A stretch of DNA of 48,065 nucleotides from IMG/VR virus record IMGVR_UViG_3300026130_000423, positions 1-48,065 of that record. One strand, given 5' to 3'. The position numbers were made by a program, and so were the translations under genes. This DNA comes from a virus. Shown piece after piece: positions 32,908 to 42,027 of the stretch (position 1 is the first letter of the stretch; every line of letters starts with the position of its first letter). The notes beneath the pieces are model-generated. The model had not been told where the DNA came from and searched no databases. It saw only the letters and a list, made by a program, of their open reading frames with translations.

Positions 32908-34413
32908 CGTTTTACATTGATTATAAAAATCTTTTAATTCTGGAAAAGTTTTTTCAAAGTCTGTGTTTCGTCTTGCATCGTGTTGATCAATATAGTTAGC
33001 AAAATTAATACGATTAATTTTTTGGTCTTCAGGACTTTCTATAAACATTTTTAAGTTGCGTTCTGCTTTTGCTATTTCAAAATCATAGAACCCTGCAAAG
33101 TCGTCAACGTTTGCATTTTCCTTCATAAAGTTAATACCTTCTTGTATGTACGTTGCAAACTCGATAGGTAGTATGTGCATTGCATGCCACGCAGGATTTC
33201 TCAGCAACGGAATATCAAACCATATGCGCTGGCGAGGATGTATTTCATAATCAGGATGCTTAGTGTAAGGATCGTGTATAGGAATATACTTAATACCTTG
33301 ATTAGTTCTACTGTATTGCTTGCGCAGTTCTAGTATGTACTGCAAGAAGTCTTTAAACTTAGGCAAGCTAAGTGCGTTAAATGTATTAATAAATGTAAGA
33401 GTTGTATTATGTGTTTCAGATAAGAAACGTTCTACATTTTCTTGCATGTATGCATAATTTAAATTAGAACGAATATACTCTGCTTGTTCACCTACACTAT
33501 CTACACTAACAAATACTGCAAAGTTTTTAAGTGCAGGATTTACATACCAATGATTACCTGATCCGGGATTAAAACGTTCTTTATCTTCCCAAATTTGTAT
33601 CTCTTCTAACTTTTTAGTTTTTTCAATAAACTTGTCCATTAGCTCTTGTTTAGGAGGACTCATGTTACTTGTAATACTAAGCTCTAGCCATGTGTTAGGA
33701 TGCTCGTATATGTAATCTAGTACTTTAAACATATTAGCGTCCATTAGTGGCTCACCGCCAGTAATACGAAATACTTCCAGCTTTTTATAAAGTTCTGGCC
33801 ACCAACGCCAAAAAGCTTCTACATAAATGTTATCTGCTTGTTTCACTTTAGCAGGCATAAAGCCTTGTTCTTTTAGTGCATTAACATCGTTGTGCTTTTG
33901 TTCGTTTCCGCTTGCATCAATGATTTTTAACGGTCCGTGCTCGTTTACTTCTTTTTCCCACTCTGTTGACAGGTGCGGGCTACAGTACATGCACTTTAGA
34001 TTACATGCTTGATTAAAATTAACTTCGACATAGCGAGGTGTTACATCACCAGTATCTAATGAATCAAAGATATCGCTTCTTGCATTTTGTGCCCAGTATT
34101 CTCCTGAGCGATATATCCGGTCGCTTCTGCCGCCAGCGTCTTCTATTTTCCAGCAGTATGAACAACCGTTTGGACGTTCACCTTTGAGCATTAACGATCT
34201 TTCTTGTTTCTTTTGTTTTGTGTTATGCAATGCACTTGGCTTTCGCATTACTGCATCTGGATCCATTTTATGCAAAGGAGGATGGTAGCAACTGTGAGTC
34301 ATACCATTAGTTAGATGCATACTAACTTGTGCCCACTTTGCATAACACATTGTATTGCTTATTTTATTAAGTTGTTTTTCTGCTGTATCAGCTGCTTTAT
34401 CGTAATCGCTCAT
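32896..34413 (-). CDS. N-terminal twitch-domain radical SAM enzyme
   Basis: This 505-residue protein begins MCYAKWAQVSMHLTNG and HSCYHPPLHKMDPDA, continues PSALHNTKQKKQERSLMLKG and GCSYCWKIEDAGG, and reaches the radical SAM motif at VNFNQACNLKCMYC (C137, C141, C144). FRITGGEPLMDAN and LSITSNMS follow, then VFVSVDSVG. The N-terminal cysteines (C23, C42, C84, C87) form the twitch-type auxiliary site. It is very close in layout to the 40654-42027 protein. AGGGG lies before the ATG, which follows directly on the stop of the SGNH-like gene. Confidence 0.84.
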   Translation of the reverse strand: MSDYDKAADTAEKQLNKISNTMCYAKWAQVSMHLTNGMTHSCYHPPLHKMDPDAVMRKPSALHNTKQKKQERSLMLKGERPNGCSYCWKIEDAGGRSDRIYRSGEYWAQNARSDIFDSLDTGDVTPRYVEVNFNQACNLKCMYCSPHLSTEWEKEVNEHGPLKIIDASGNEQKHNDVNALKEQGFMPAKVKQADNIYVEAFWRWWPELYKKLEVFRITGGEPLMDANMFKVLDYIYEHPNTWLELSITSNMSPPKQELMDKFIEKTKKLEEIQIWEDKERFNPGSGNHWYVNPALKNFAVFVSVDSVGEQAEYIRSNLNYAYMQENVERFLSETHNTTLTFINTFNALSLPKFKDFLQYILELRKQYSRTNQGIKYIPIHDPYTKHPDYEIHPRQRIWFDIPLLRNPAWHAMHILPIEFATYIQEGINFMKENANVDDFAGFYDFEIAKAERNLKMFIESPEDQKINRINFANYIDQHDARRNTDFEKTFPELKDFYNQCKTLTY

Positions 34414-35337
34414 TTATGCCCCTTGCTTTAATCTACTATATATGTATCGAGCTACAGTTTTAGAGTTCTCACTTCCTGGATGTATTAAGTCTCTTGCACC
34501 GTTATCTATTTTAAAGAATTTTTCAGAACGTGTTATATGTGCACTTGTATCAAAATATGAAATTTTAATATACCGTGTATTACCTTCAAAAATTGCATCT
34601 GCTGCTAATGCATTATAATAAAGCTGCATACTTTCGTTAAAAGGATTGAGATACATCATTGTATAATAATCCTGAATCCTTACAGGTTGTTCTTTTTTTT
34701 CATGGGGATCTGGAACAAAACCTTTATGGTTCATATCCCAAGGTCCTACATCGTGGAAACCTCTTTTATGAAAATAACGAGTTCTGTCAGCAGTTGTCCA
34801 ATTCATAACTACTCCATACGGCATCCCGAAACGTTTTACCATAGTTGATGCATTTTGTAGCATGAGAGAATTAGACCCTCCTGGAACTCCTAAGTTTATT
34901 ACTTGTCTTTTAGTTAGTCTTTCAAGATAGTAATCTATTGTTTCGTCTTGAGCTTGTCCTACACCGTAGGTGCAACTACAACCGAATATTACAATAGCTT
35001 CTTTCCAGTCTATGTCGTTCCATTCGTATGTTCTATACCCGCTAGAATTACTTCTATAATATACTTCTTTAGTTGCATATTTCCAGTCTTTGGGCTGTTT
35101 TTTAATATTATCTGCAAGCTTACAAGGACTGTCTCCTGCGCAATATCTATTATCCACTTCGTGATTATCATCTAAAATAGACAAGGCATAACAATAAGTA
35201 AAAGGATGATCATCGTTTAGAACATATCCCGGGAATAACCTATCATACTGATATTTTTTTGACGTTTCTGCGTTAAACTTTGTATCGTCAATTTTATATC
35301 TTTCGTTTTCTTTCCAGTCAGGTAGGTTTTTTTTCAT
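34414..35337 (-). CDS. SGNH-like hydrolase or acyltransferase
   Basis: The 307-residue protein has AIVIFGCSCTYGVGQAQDET in the block I position (G-C-S with Ser as nucleophile), INLGVPGGSNSLMLQNA in the Gly/Asn blocks and DLIHPGSENSKT as the DxxH block V. The first 90 residues are an extra N-terminal region. No membrane segment is visible. SGNH proteins of this type act on O-acyl groups of sugars. It overlaps the next SGNH-like gene by 4 bases (ATGA), so the two are a coupled pair. Confidence 0.65.
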   Translation of the reverse strand: MKKNLPDWKENERYKIDDTKFNAETSKKYQYDRLFPGYVLNDDHPFTYCYALSILDDNHEVDNRYCAGDSPCKLADNIKKQPKDWKYATKEVYYRSNSSGYRTYEWNDIDWKEAIVIFGCSCTYGVGQAQDETIDYYLERLTKRQVINLGVPGGSNSLMLQNASTMVKRFGMPYGVVMNWTTADRTRYFHKRGFHDVGPWDMNHKGFVPDPHEKKEQPVRIQDYYTMMYLNPFNESMQLYYNALAADAIFEGNTRYIKISYFDTSAHITRSEKFFKIDNGARDLIHPGSENSKTVARYIYSRLKQGA

Positions 35338-36359
35338 GATAGATTTTTAGTTATATGTTCATGTAAAAGTTTTGCAAACAGATCATGAGCTTTTTGTCCA
35401 GGATGCGCACACGGTGTCATCCAGCCGTTTTCACTTCGTTTTCCTAAAAACTGAAAATAGTAGTCTCTATCATTCGTTAGTTCTTCTTTAGACATAGCTA
35501 ACTCTACAAATGTCGAATGTCCTTCCGGACGGAACATTAAATCCCATGGCCACTCGTCTACTAAATTAATGTCTCTATGCACTGGCATAAACAGTGGCTT
35601 TCTTAACTTGTGTGTTGTGCTATCTAATTTTCGTTCTACTTCTTGACCAAGAATATGTTCAAAATATTCTCGATTATATTTTCTGTCAAATCCTGGAGTA
35701 ATGACCATTTTAGCATTTTTAGATTTAGCCCATAACATTAATTCTTTAACATGCCCAATCTGCTCTAATAACTCAAATTTCTCACTCCACAAGGCCTTTG
35801 CATAACCTTCCCAAAGAATACGTCTACCCGATCCTTCTTCCATACCTTTATAATGAGGCCACATACATACCCATCTAAAATGATCAGAAAAAGAATCATT
35901 TATAAAGTCGAATCTTTCTACACCACTTGGCGTATACAAGACAATAACTTCTTTTGCTAAATCCCAATTAATTCCGTTGTTAAAATAAATTTCTTTAATG
36001 CTTCCTCTGTTGCCGCAACCCCTTATTCCAAAGTTAATCGGCGTGTACTCTCCATTAAAATACTTTTTACTTAAAACACTTACAAATGCATTTTCGTACT
36101 CCATAAATGTAAACTCTAGTTTACCTTCTCGATTTCTAAATATAGTATCTTTGTACTTTTTTAGGAGTGCCTTTTCTTCCGATCGAGTAAATTTAGGTTC
36201 TAAAACATGTCCTTCACCTACATACTCCCATGTGTAATCTTCGTACAACTCATCGTCTATTGCACCTTGTCCTTGTACAAACGAACAACCAAACGCTACA
36301 ATTGCCTTGCCAGTTCGTTCTAAATCTTTATTAATTTGTTCTACTTGTTGTATGTACAT
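35334..36359 (-). CDS. SGNH-like hydrolase or acyltransferase
   Basis: The protein has 341 residues. AIVAFGCSFVQGQGAIDDE (block I), then INFGIRGCGNRGSIKEI in the Gly/Asn region, IVLYTPSGVERFDF, and CAHPGQKAHDLFAKLL in block V (HPGxxxH) suggest the SGNH fold. The Asp of DxxH in block V is not obvious, so the catalytic dyad is uncertain. A GAAGGA site lies 9 bases before the ATG, 3 bases after the stop of the GT-like gene. It differs from its neighbour enough to have a separate substrate. Confidence 0.58.
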   Translation of the reverse strand: MYIQQVEQINKDLERTGKAIVAFGCSFVQGQGAIDDELYEDYTWEYVGEGHVLEPKFTRSEEKALLKKYKDTIFRNREGKLEFTFMEYENAFVSVLSKKYFNGEYTPINFGIRGCGNRGSIKEIYFNNGINWDLAKEVIVLYTPSGVERFDFINDSFSDHFRWVCMWPHYKGMEEGSGRRILWEGYAKALWSEKFELLEQIGHVKELMLWAKSKNAKMVITPGFDRKYNREYFEHILGQEVERKLDSTTHKLRKPLFMPVHRDINLVDEWPWDLMFRPEGHSTFVELAMSKEELTNDRDYYFQFLGKRSENGWMTPCAHPGQKAHDLFAKLLHEHITKNLS

Positions 36360-36362
36360 TTT

Positions 36363-37667
36363 TTATCCTTCGATATAATTAAATAATTCTTGAATGTTTT
36401 TCGGCACTGTTAAACTTCTCCTTCCGAGAACGTTTTTATTATGTGCTAGTACAGGCGTTAGTGCTTTAAGCATTTTCATTTTTTCTTTATCGGACATCTT
36501 GTTTATTCTATCTATTTCATCAACAATAGCATCGAGACGCTCCCATGTAGGTAGACTGTCGTAATCTTCGTTAATATACGGAGCAAAAGTTTTATAACCT
36601 AACGAATGTAAATACTTTAAAGAATGCCTGTTTCCAAAAATAATAAACGGGTGTTGTGCTGCAATAGGCTTAAATGTCTTTTCACTTAAAAAGCACGTAT
36701 TTAAACTGTCGCTAAATGATGCTTCGCTGATTACAGATATCCACGAATCGAGCATTATATCTGAATTTATTTTCATTAAATATTCTCCGCAATCGTGAGA
36801 AGCAAATGCATCTATTTTATCGCTCGAATCTGTAGGCGGTAGCATTGGTAAAAATTTTTCCATTTCATCGAAAACTTCTTTGTCTACAGTTTTGCCATCC
36901 ATATATGTATAATTGTACTCAACTTCGTTCATCGAGTTAATTCCGCTATCTAATAGATCAGCAGCATATAATTTAGAAAACAACCAAGCTCTATGATTTC
37001 GCGGACGTTTTTGCAAACAATTATATGTTTTAATTTTAGACTTATTTTCTTTCTTATATGTAAAGTGATCTCTTCCAGTCGGAAGAATATTCATACCAAT
37101 AGTCCCTGATAATGAATATTCAAAATGAGGATATGGAATTGGTTTAATATATTCTGTTATATTATTTTTTGCAGCCCATTGTTTATATTGATCTGCACAC
37201 GACATATCTCCTGTTATATAAATTACTTGTGTAGGCGATACATCAAACCGTTCGCACTCTGAATGAAACCATTCCCAAAGCCATTCTTCGTGGTACCCTT
37301 CGTGAGACTGGTCAAGCAACAAAAAAGCTCTTCCGCTTTGCAAATCTCTGAGGTATTCTGGCTTTATTAATTCGAATACAGTTTTTTGACTTACTACTTT
37401 TTTTGGAAATTTTCCTGTCCAGACATCTGGACTGTGTGCTACTCCGCTAGCAATTATGTATTTTCCATTTTTAGGTATTTTAGTAATAAACCTTATTTTA
37501 GGAATTTTAATTTTACGACCGCCCAATTTACTTACCGTATGAAGATATAACTCAGATACTACAGGACTAGGTGTAAATCGAGGAATGCCCGAGGCGTTTA
37601 AGTCTTTACAATCAGTAAAGTTGAAAAATGTAGCACGGTCTTCTTTCTCAAATACAAATCTAATCAC
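36363..37667 (-). CDS. glycosyltransferase-like protein with EKTFKPI motif
   Basis: From GTG 37667 the protein has 434 residues; AAGGA lies about 9 bases upstream, and GTGA overlaps the epimerase stop by 4 bases. The C-terminal block LSEKTFKPIAAQHPFIIFGN and LKYLHSLGYKTFAPYINEDY is the nucleotide-sugar-binding signature of an exostosin-like GT family common in large phages and bacteria. The same block is in the 38670-39863 protein. No DxD is needed in such GT-B-like proteins. I infer transfer of a sugar whose nucleotide form may come from the epimerase encoded just upstream. Confidence 0.7.
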   Translation of the reverse strand: MIRFVFEKEDRATFFNFTDCKDLNASGIPRFTPSPVVSELYLHTVSKLGGRKIKIPKIRFITKIPKNGKYIIASGVAHSPDVWTGKFPKKVVSQKTVFELIKPEYLRDLQSGRAFLLLDQSHEGYHEEWLWEWFHSECERFDVSPTQVIYITGDMSCADQYKQWAAKNNITEYIKPIPYPHFEYSLSGTIGMNILPTGRDHFTYKKENKSKIKTYNCLQKRPRNHRAWLFSKLYAADLLDSGINSMNEVEYNYTYMDGKTVDKEVFDEMEKFLPMLPPTDSSDKIDAFASHDCGEYLMKINSDIMLDSWISVISEASFSDSLNTCFLSEKTFKPIAAQHPFIIFGNRHSLKYLHSLGYKTFAPYINEDYDSLPTWERLDAIVDEIDRINKMSDKEKMKMLKALTPVLAHNKNVLGRRSLTVPKNIQELFNYIEG

Positions 37668-38665
37668 ATTAATCGATCCTTCCAAGTTCTAGGTGTCTTA
37701 TCGTTAACAATTTCTAACGGAAACGTGTAATCGAAATGCTTTACACCTCTGTTCTTGATATATTTAACAGTTTCTTTAATTGCAGTTGTTAGATCTGTTT
37801 TTGTTTCGTAATCAAGCAGTCGGCGGGCTTTATCAGCACTACACATTGCATGTTTTACTTCTCTAGGACGATCTTCCATATGTATAGGAGTTAAATTGCA
37901 GCCAGTTTCTTTTGCTACAAGAGCAGACATATCCTTAACAGTAATAGTACCTTCGTCTGGTCCGATATTAATAATCTCGCCTACAATAGCAGGATCTAAC
38001 GCAATGCGTTCTAAACAACTTACACAATCGTCAATGTAGCTAAAACAACGTGTTTGCAATCCATCGCCATATATGATTGCCGGTTTGTCTTGTAAGTTTC
38101 TGTTTATCATAATACTCATAACATTACGAAACGGATCGTCGTATCGTTGTCTAGGACCTACAATGTTATGCGGAACAGCAATATTCCATTCCATCCCGTG
38201 TGTCTCCGCTAGAGCTTGTAAAACTTGCTCTCCTGCTACTTTAGCAATGCCGTACGGGTCTACAGGTGCAGGAGTCATATCTTCTGTAAACGGTGGTGTT
38301 TGAGCACCGTAACGGGCCATACTAGTACAGTACACAAATCGTTTAACTTTGTTTTCAAGAGCAGCACTAATAGTACTAACACTTGCTTGAAAAATATTTT
38401 TAGTAATAAAATCTGGGCTAACAACACTTAATCCTTCGTGTGCAGTAGCAGCAGTGTGAATCACTATATCTGCTCCTTGCATTATTTCTACCATTCTAGA
38501 ACGATCGCAACAATCAACTTTATACAGAGTAGCGTTAGGATTTACATTATCCTCGTATCCTCCGATTAATGTATCATTGCCAAAAACTTCGTGGCCAAGT
38601 TCTATCATTCTGTCGGCTAAATGACTTCCAAGAAAGCCGGCAATTCCTGTAATAAAAATTTTCAT
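37664..38665 (-). CDS. NAD-dependent nucleotide-sugar epimerase/dehydratase (extended SDR)
   Basis: The protein has 333 residues, typical of UDP-glucose-4-epimerase-type extended SDRs. The NAD loop is FITGIAGFLGSHLADRMIEL (TGxxGFxG), YCTSMARYG holds the catalytic Ser/Thr region, and DPYGIAKVAGEQ contains the YxxxK pair. RCFSYIDDCV and GEIINIGPDEG are family blocks for the sugar-nucleotide end. It should change the sugar of a UDP-, GDP- or dTDP-sugar. It lies between two EKTFKPI-type glycosyltransferases, suggesting that it supplies them. AAAGG lies before the ATG. Confidence 0.85.
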   Translation of the reverse strand: MKIFITGIAGFLGSHLADRMIELGHEVFGNDTLIGGYEDNVNPNATLYKVDCCDRSRMVEIMQGADIVIHTAATAHEGLSVVSPDFITKNIFQASVSTISAALENKVKRFVYCTSMARYGAQTPPFTEDMTPAPVDPYGIAKVAGEQVLQALAETHGMEWNIAVPHNIVGPRQRYDDPFRNVMSIMINRNLQDKPAIIYGDGLQTRCFSYIDDCVSCLERIALDPAIVGEIINIGPDEGTITVKDMSALVAKETGCNLTPIHMEDRPREVKHAMCSADKARRLLDYETKTDLTTAIKETVKYIKNRGVKHFDYTFPLEIVNDKTPRTWKDRLM

Positions 38666-38669
38666 TTTG

Positions 38670-39863
38670 TTAACCTTTTGGCTGTGCTCTTAACACATCA
38701 CTATACTTTTTATTGATTAAAGGTTCTAACCATTTAAATTTATCAGATAGCTTAATCATGCTTTTTTCTTTAATTAAAACCTCTTTATTATGTTTTGCTA
38801 TCTTTTCACATTCTGCAATTACTATATTATACTCTTCTTCTGGTAAATTTGTCAACCTTTCAATTTCGCTAACTATTGCTTTTAAACGAGCACTGTTATC
38901 TTCAATTGTATCGTATGTTTCGTCAATATAAGGATGGAATGTTTTATAACCTAATTGCCTAAATTCTTTTAGAAACTCTGGTGTAGAAAAGATTATAAAC
39001 GGTCTATCACAAGCAATCGGTTTATATGTTTTTTCTGTAGGGAACGCAGGACTAAAATCTCGAAAATCTACAAGATCTCGATCATTTCCAAAATTCCAAA
39101 ATGGATCAAAATGAGACTCTATTACAACATTTATTCCAGATGAAGCAATTTTCTCGTATATGTCCGGCGACAGTTTGCCACGCACGTTATTACCAGGGAG
39201 TGTGTATGGAACGCCTTTAATCCATCGTTTTAAACTTTTACCAACGTATCCTTTATCATGTGCATCTTTGTATAGTGTTGTTAAAGGGATTTGTTTAGCC
39301 GGATGCCCATAAGGATGTATATTGTGAAATGTATAAACAAAATCAGTTAATAAATTTTTGTCTTCCAGATTTATAAAAAATTCTAATCTGTCTTTATTGT
39401 AATTTCTGCTAAATGCACTAAACTTAGATTCTAATGGCAACGATTTATGAACATCAACACAATTTAATAACAAATTAAAAGACTGGATATTTACACCGCA
39501 AAAATCTAAGTTAGCCAAATGTTTCTCTGTCCATTTTTTCCAATTTTCGTCTAAACAAAAAATGTATAATTGTTCGGGAAGAATATTTTCTTCCCTAAGG
39601 TGATTTGCCCATCGTGTTAGATCATTTAAGTTATAATATTCGTCACCGTAAAACAATAAAATCTTAGAAGTTCGATCATTCCTTAAATGCTCTAGTGCTC
39701 CTTTAGGGAACGCTTCGTCAAATGGTACGTTTTGTATTACATGGTCATGCTGATCATGCCAAAAAATTGATGATATTTCATATTTTGTTTGTTTGTCCAT
39801 AACGTGGTATGCACTATCTTTAAAGACATAATGCTTTTTACCCGTTTTAGTGTAAATTTTCAT
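38670..39863 (-). CDS. glycosyltransferase-like protein with EKTFKPI motif, second copy
   Basis: The 397-residue protein has the same C-terminal block as the 36363 gene: PTEKTFKPIACDRPFIIFST, then LKEFRQLGYKTFHPYIDETY. The N-terminal part is different, with HVIQNVPFDEAFPKGALEHL and a FCGVNIQSFNLLLN strand. Its ATG overlaps the prolyl-hydroxylase-like gene by 4 bases, and its end is 4 bases from the epimerase start. The two GTs probably add successive sugars of one glycan, though only their order on the DNA supports this. Confidence 0.68.
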   Translation of the reverse strand: MKIYTKTGKKHYVFKDSAYHVMDKQTKYEISSIFWHDQHDHVIQNVPFDEAFPKGALEHLRNDRTSKILLFYGDEYYNLNDLTRWANHLREENILPEQLYIFCLDENWKKWTEKHLANLDFCGVNIQSFNLLLNCVDVHKSLPLESKFSAFSRNYNKDRLEFFINLEDKNLLTDFVYTFHNIHPYGHPAKQIPLTTLYKDAHDKGYVGKSLKRWIKGVPYTLPGNNVRGKLSPDIYEKIASSGINVVIESHFDPFWNFGNDRDLVDFRDFSPAFPTEKTYKPIACDRPFIIFSTPEFLKEFRQLGYKTFHPYIDETYDTIEDNSARLKAIVSEIERLTNLPEEEYNIVIAECEKIAKHNKEVLIKEKSMIKLSDKFKWLEPLINKKYSDVLRAQPKG

Positions 39864-40594
39864 TTCAACTCTCTCTTGTCGTATGGCAACTTTGTTATTT
39901 CGTCTACCCAGTACAAACTTCTATGCGGCGGATCTTCGAGCAAGTGTGTGCTGTTACTAGTGTAGTAAAATAACCTAAATGTCGATCTATGTTTATTCTC
40001 AGGACACTGAACAGGATTAGTGTATCCGTGATATCCGAATCTATCATACTTCCAGATAAGACATCTATTGAATAAAGTATCTACTGTTGTTACTATGTTT
40101 TCTTTTTTAGAATCATAGAAATCTAAAGAACCGCCCCATTCTGTTTTCCAACCTGGAGTTAAATAGATAATAAGCGACAGTGCTCTATGTAATTTTAATT
40201 CTTCGTTCCAATTAAAATCAGTATGTATGTTTAGTATGTCACCGTTATAGCTCTTTGAATACCCTGCGCCCACTAGATGAGGATCAGGAATCAATCCTTC
40301 TATACCTGTGTAATTAGATAAAGACTTTAAAAATTCTGAACTATGAAGATAATTAAGCGTATTAAATGCAACTGGTGCTAGTTCCATTTTGTTTAATTCC
40401 TTCATGTGACTTCCGTTCCGAGTGAACGTTTTCCAGACACTATTGTCTATAGAGCAACTTTCTTTATACATTGCTAAAGCAACATCTTCTGGTAAGAAAT
40501 TATCTATAATTCCCATTGGTACTGGTTTGGCTGATGCAAAATCGGTACTTCCTTTAAAGATATTTTTACTAAACACATCAGCCAAATGTTCCAA
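39860..40594 (-). CDS. prolyl-4-hydroxylase-like 2OG-Fe(II) oxygenase
   Basis: The 244-residue protein starts at TTG 40594 with AAAGGA 7 bases upstream. VGAGYSKSYNGDILNIHTDF supplies HxD (His124, Asp126), ALSLIIYLTPGWKTEWGGSL is the central prolyl-hydroxylase strand block, and IWKYDRFGYHGYTNPVQCPE has distal His189 before KHRSTFRLFY with Arg for 2OG. The GYHG...V block and WGGxLxFY match prolyl-4-hydroxylase-type enzymes of phages. It heads the GT/epimerase group and may hydroxylate a residue that is later glycosylated. Element D lies 34 bases upstream. Confidence 0.8.
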   Translation of the reverse strand: MEHLADVFSKNIFKGSTDFASAKPVPMGIIDNFLPEDVALAMYKESCSIDNSVWKTFTRNGSHMKELNKMELAPVAFNTLNYLHSSEFLKSLSNYTGIEGLIPDPHLVGAGYSKSYNGDILNIHTDFNWNEELKLHRALSLIIYLTPGWKTEWGGSLDFYDSKKENIVTTVDTLFNRCLIWKYDRFGYHGYTNPVQCPENKHRSTFRLFYYTSNSTHLLEDPPHRSLYWVDEITKLPYDKRELK

Positions 40595-40627
40595 TGATAA
40601 TTCCTTTCTTTGATTACGATAACAAAA

Positions 40628-40651
40628 TATTTACCGAACAAGTAGTGTCAA
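40628..40651 (-). promoter_or_regulatory. 17-bp operon-head element, copy D, with TTGACA upstream
   Basis: TATTTA-CCGAA-CAAGTA (40628-40644) differs from copy B at one of 17 bases. Here no ATG lies 5 bases from either side. On the minus strand GGTAAATA would start transcription near 40622 and give a leader of about 28 bases with AAAGGA, a conventional arrangement. A TTGACA (40651-40646) overlaps the region, but the best -10 at normal spacing is only TATTTT, so a sigma70 promoter would be weak. Confidence 0.5.
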
Positions 40652-40653
40652 AG

Positions 40654-42027
40654 TTAATCGTTTGGCACTACTAACTGTTTGCATCTGTTAAAGAAGTCTT
40701 CCATCTCCGGGAAAGTTTCTAGGAAGTTAACATTACGTCTACGATCGTATTCTGTGAACCAATTATAAAAGTCTTTGCGACCTTCAATCACTCGCTCTTC
40801 ATCGTACTGTTTAGTAGCAAAGTAATTACGAACTCTACGGAATCTTTCGTATTCCAACTCGCTAAACTTAGTAGTATCCTTTTCGTCAGTGTTATCTTTA
40901 ATAAAGTTTAATATTTTATCAAAGTAAGGCAAGAATTCTTCTTTAGGAAGAATATGCATATCGTACTGTAACGGCTCTTTAAGATACGGTGTATCGAAAC
41001 GGATACGTCTACGTCTAGGATCGTGATATAGTTTTCTCCACTCTAAAACTTTCTCTAAGAACAAATTAAAGCTAGTTACGCTTAAAATATTAAATGTACA
41101 CATGATTGTTAGATCAGCACCAGTAGTGTCTAAGTAACGTTTCATGTTTTCTTCCCACAACTTAACATCAAGTCCTGTACGTAAATATTCAGCACGTTCG
41201 TCAAACGTATCCATACTAGAATACATTTTAAATTTCTTAATCTTTTTAGTTTCTAGTAGTTCTTTTACGTTTTCTCCTAGTTTAGTAACTAGTCTTGGAC
41301 TAATACCTAAGTTACTGTTTAGATTAAGTTCTATATTAGGACGAGGATTTTCCTTTAACTCGTCAAATATTCTCCAAGTACTTTTGTGCATAAGAGGCTC
41401 GCCTCCTGTGATACGCAGAATATTAAGAGTTTTACTTAATTCAGGCCACCACTTCCACCATGCTTGCACATAAGGATTTTCGTCCTCTGCCATTGGCTTA
41501 AACCAATCAATATCTAATGCATGGTTGTTAACACCTTCAACTTTACCAAACTTTTTAATTTCTGCATGATATGCACTACTTGCCATAGGATGGCAATAAC
41601 CGCACTTAAAGTTACACTCGTTACTAAATGCAACTTCTACATATTCCGGATTTACGTTAAAGTCCCAAGGGTTAGATAATATTTCTTCTACACGTTCGGG
41701 CTTATAGATAGAAGCGTTTCGAATGTGTCTATCTGATATATGGTCGTCACCTAATGATTCAACATTCCAACAGTACTGACAGCCTTCACACTTTACGCCT
41801 GTGAGCATCTTTGCTCGTTCTTTCTTTTTGTGAAGTGTATTATGCAATGCACTAGGATTCACTTGAATCTCTTCAAGAGGAATACGATGCGGTGCAGGAT
41901 GATAACAACTATGTGTGTCACCCGTATGCAAATAAATTGTGGTGTGATGCCATTTTGCTAAACAAAAGGTAGGACTTATTTCGTTAATAATAGGTTGATT
42001 TTCTCGTATGCGATCTGTTTCTGACAT
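40654..42027 (-). CDS. N-terminal twitch-domain radical SAM enzyme
   Basis: The protein has 457 residues. It opens TFCLAKWHHTTIYLHTGDTH followed by SCYHPAPHR, then PSALHNTLHKKKERAKMLTG and GCQYCWNVES (C22, C41, C80, C83, C86). The radical SAM motif is FSNECNFKCGYC (C138, C142, C145), with ILRITGGEPLMHKS next and LNLNSNLG. Apart from the central part it follows the 32896-34413 protein block by block. It is one base from the DGD-type GT gene (TAATG), so the two products may act together on a sugar. Confidence 0.84.
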   Translation of the reverse strand: MSETDRIRENQPIINEISPTFCLAKWHHTTIYLHTGDTHSCYHPAPHRIPLEEIQVNPSALHNTLHKKKERAKMLTGVKCEGCQYCWNVESLGDDHISDRHIRNASIYKPERVEEILSNPWDFNVNPEYVEVAFSNECNFKCGYCHPMASSAYHAEIKKFGKVEGVNNHALDIDWFKPMAEDENPYVQAWWKWWPELSKTLNILRITGGEPLMHKSTWRIFDELKENPRPNIELNLNSNLGISPRLVTKLGENVKELLETKKIKKFKMYSSMDTFDERAEYLRTGLDVKLWEENMKRYLDTTGADLTIMCTFNILSVTSFNLFLEKVLEWRKLYHDPRRRRIRFDTPYLKEPLQYDMHILPKEEFLPYFDKILNFIKDNTDEKDTTKFSELEYERFRRVRNYFATKQYDEERVIEGRKDFYNWFTEYDRRRNVNFLETFPEMEDFFNRCKQLVVPND

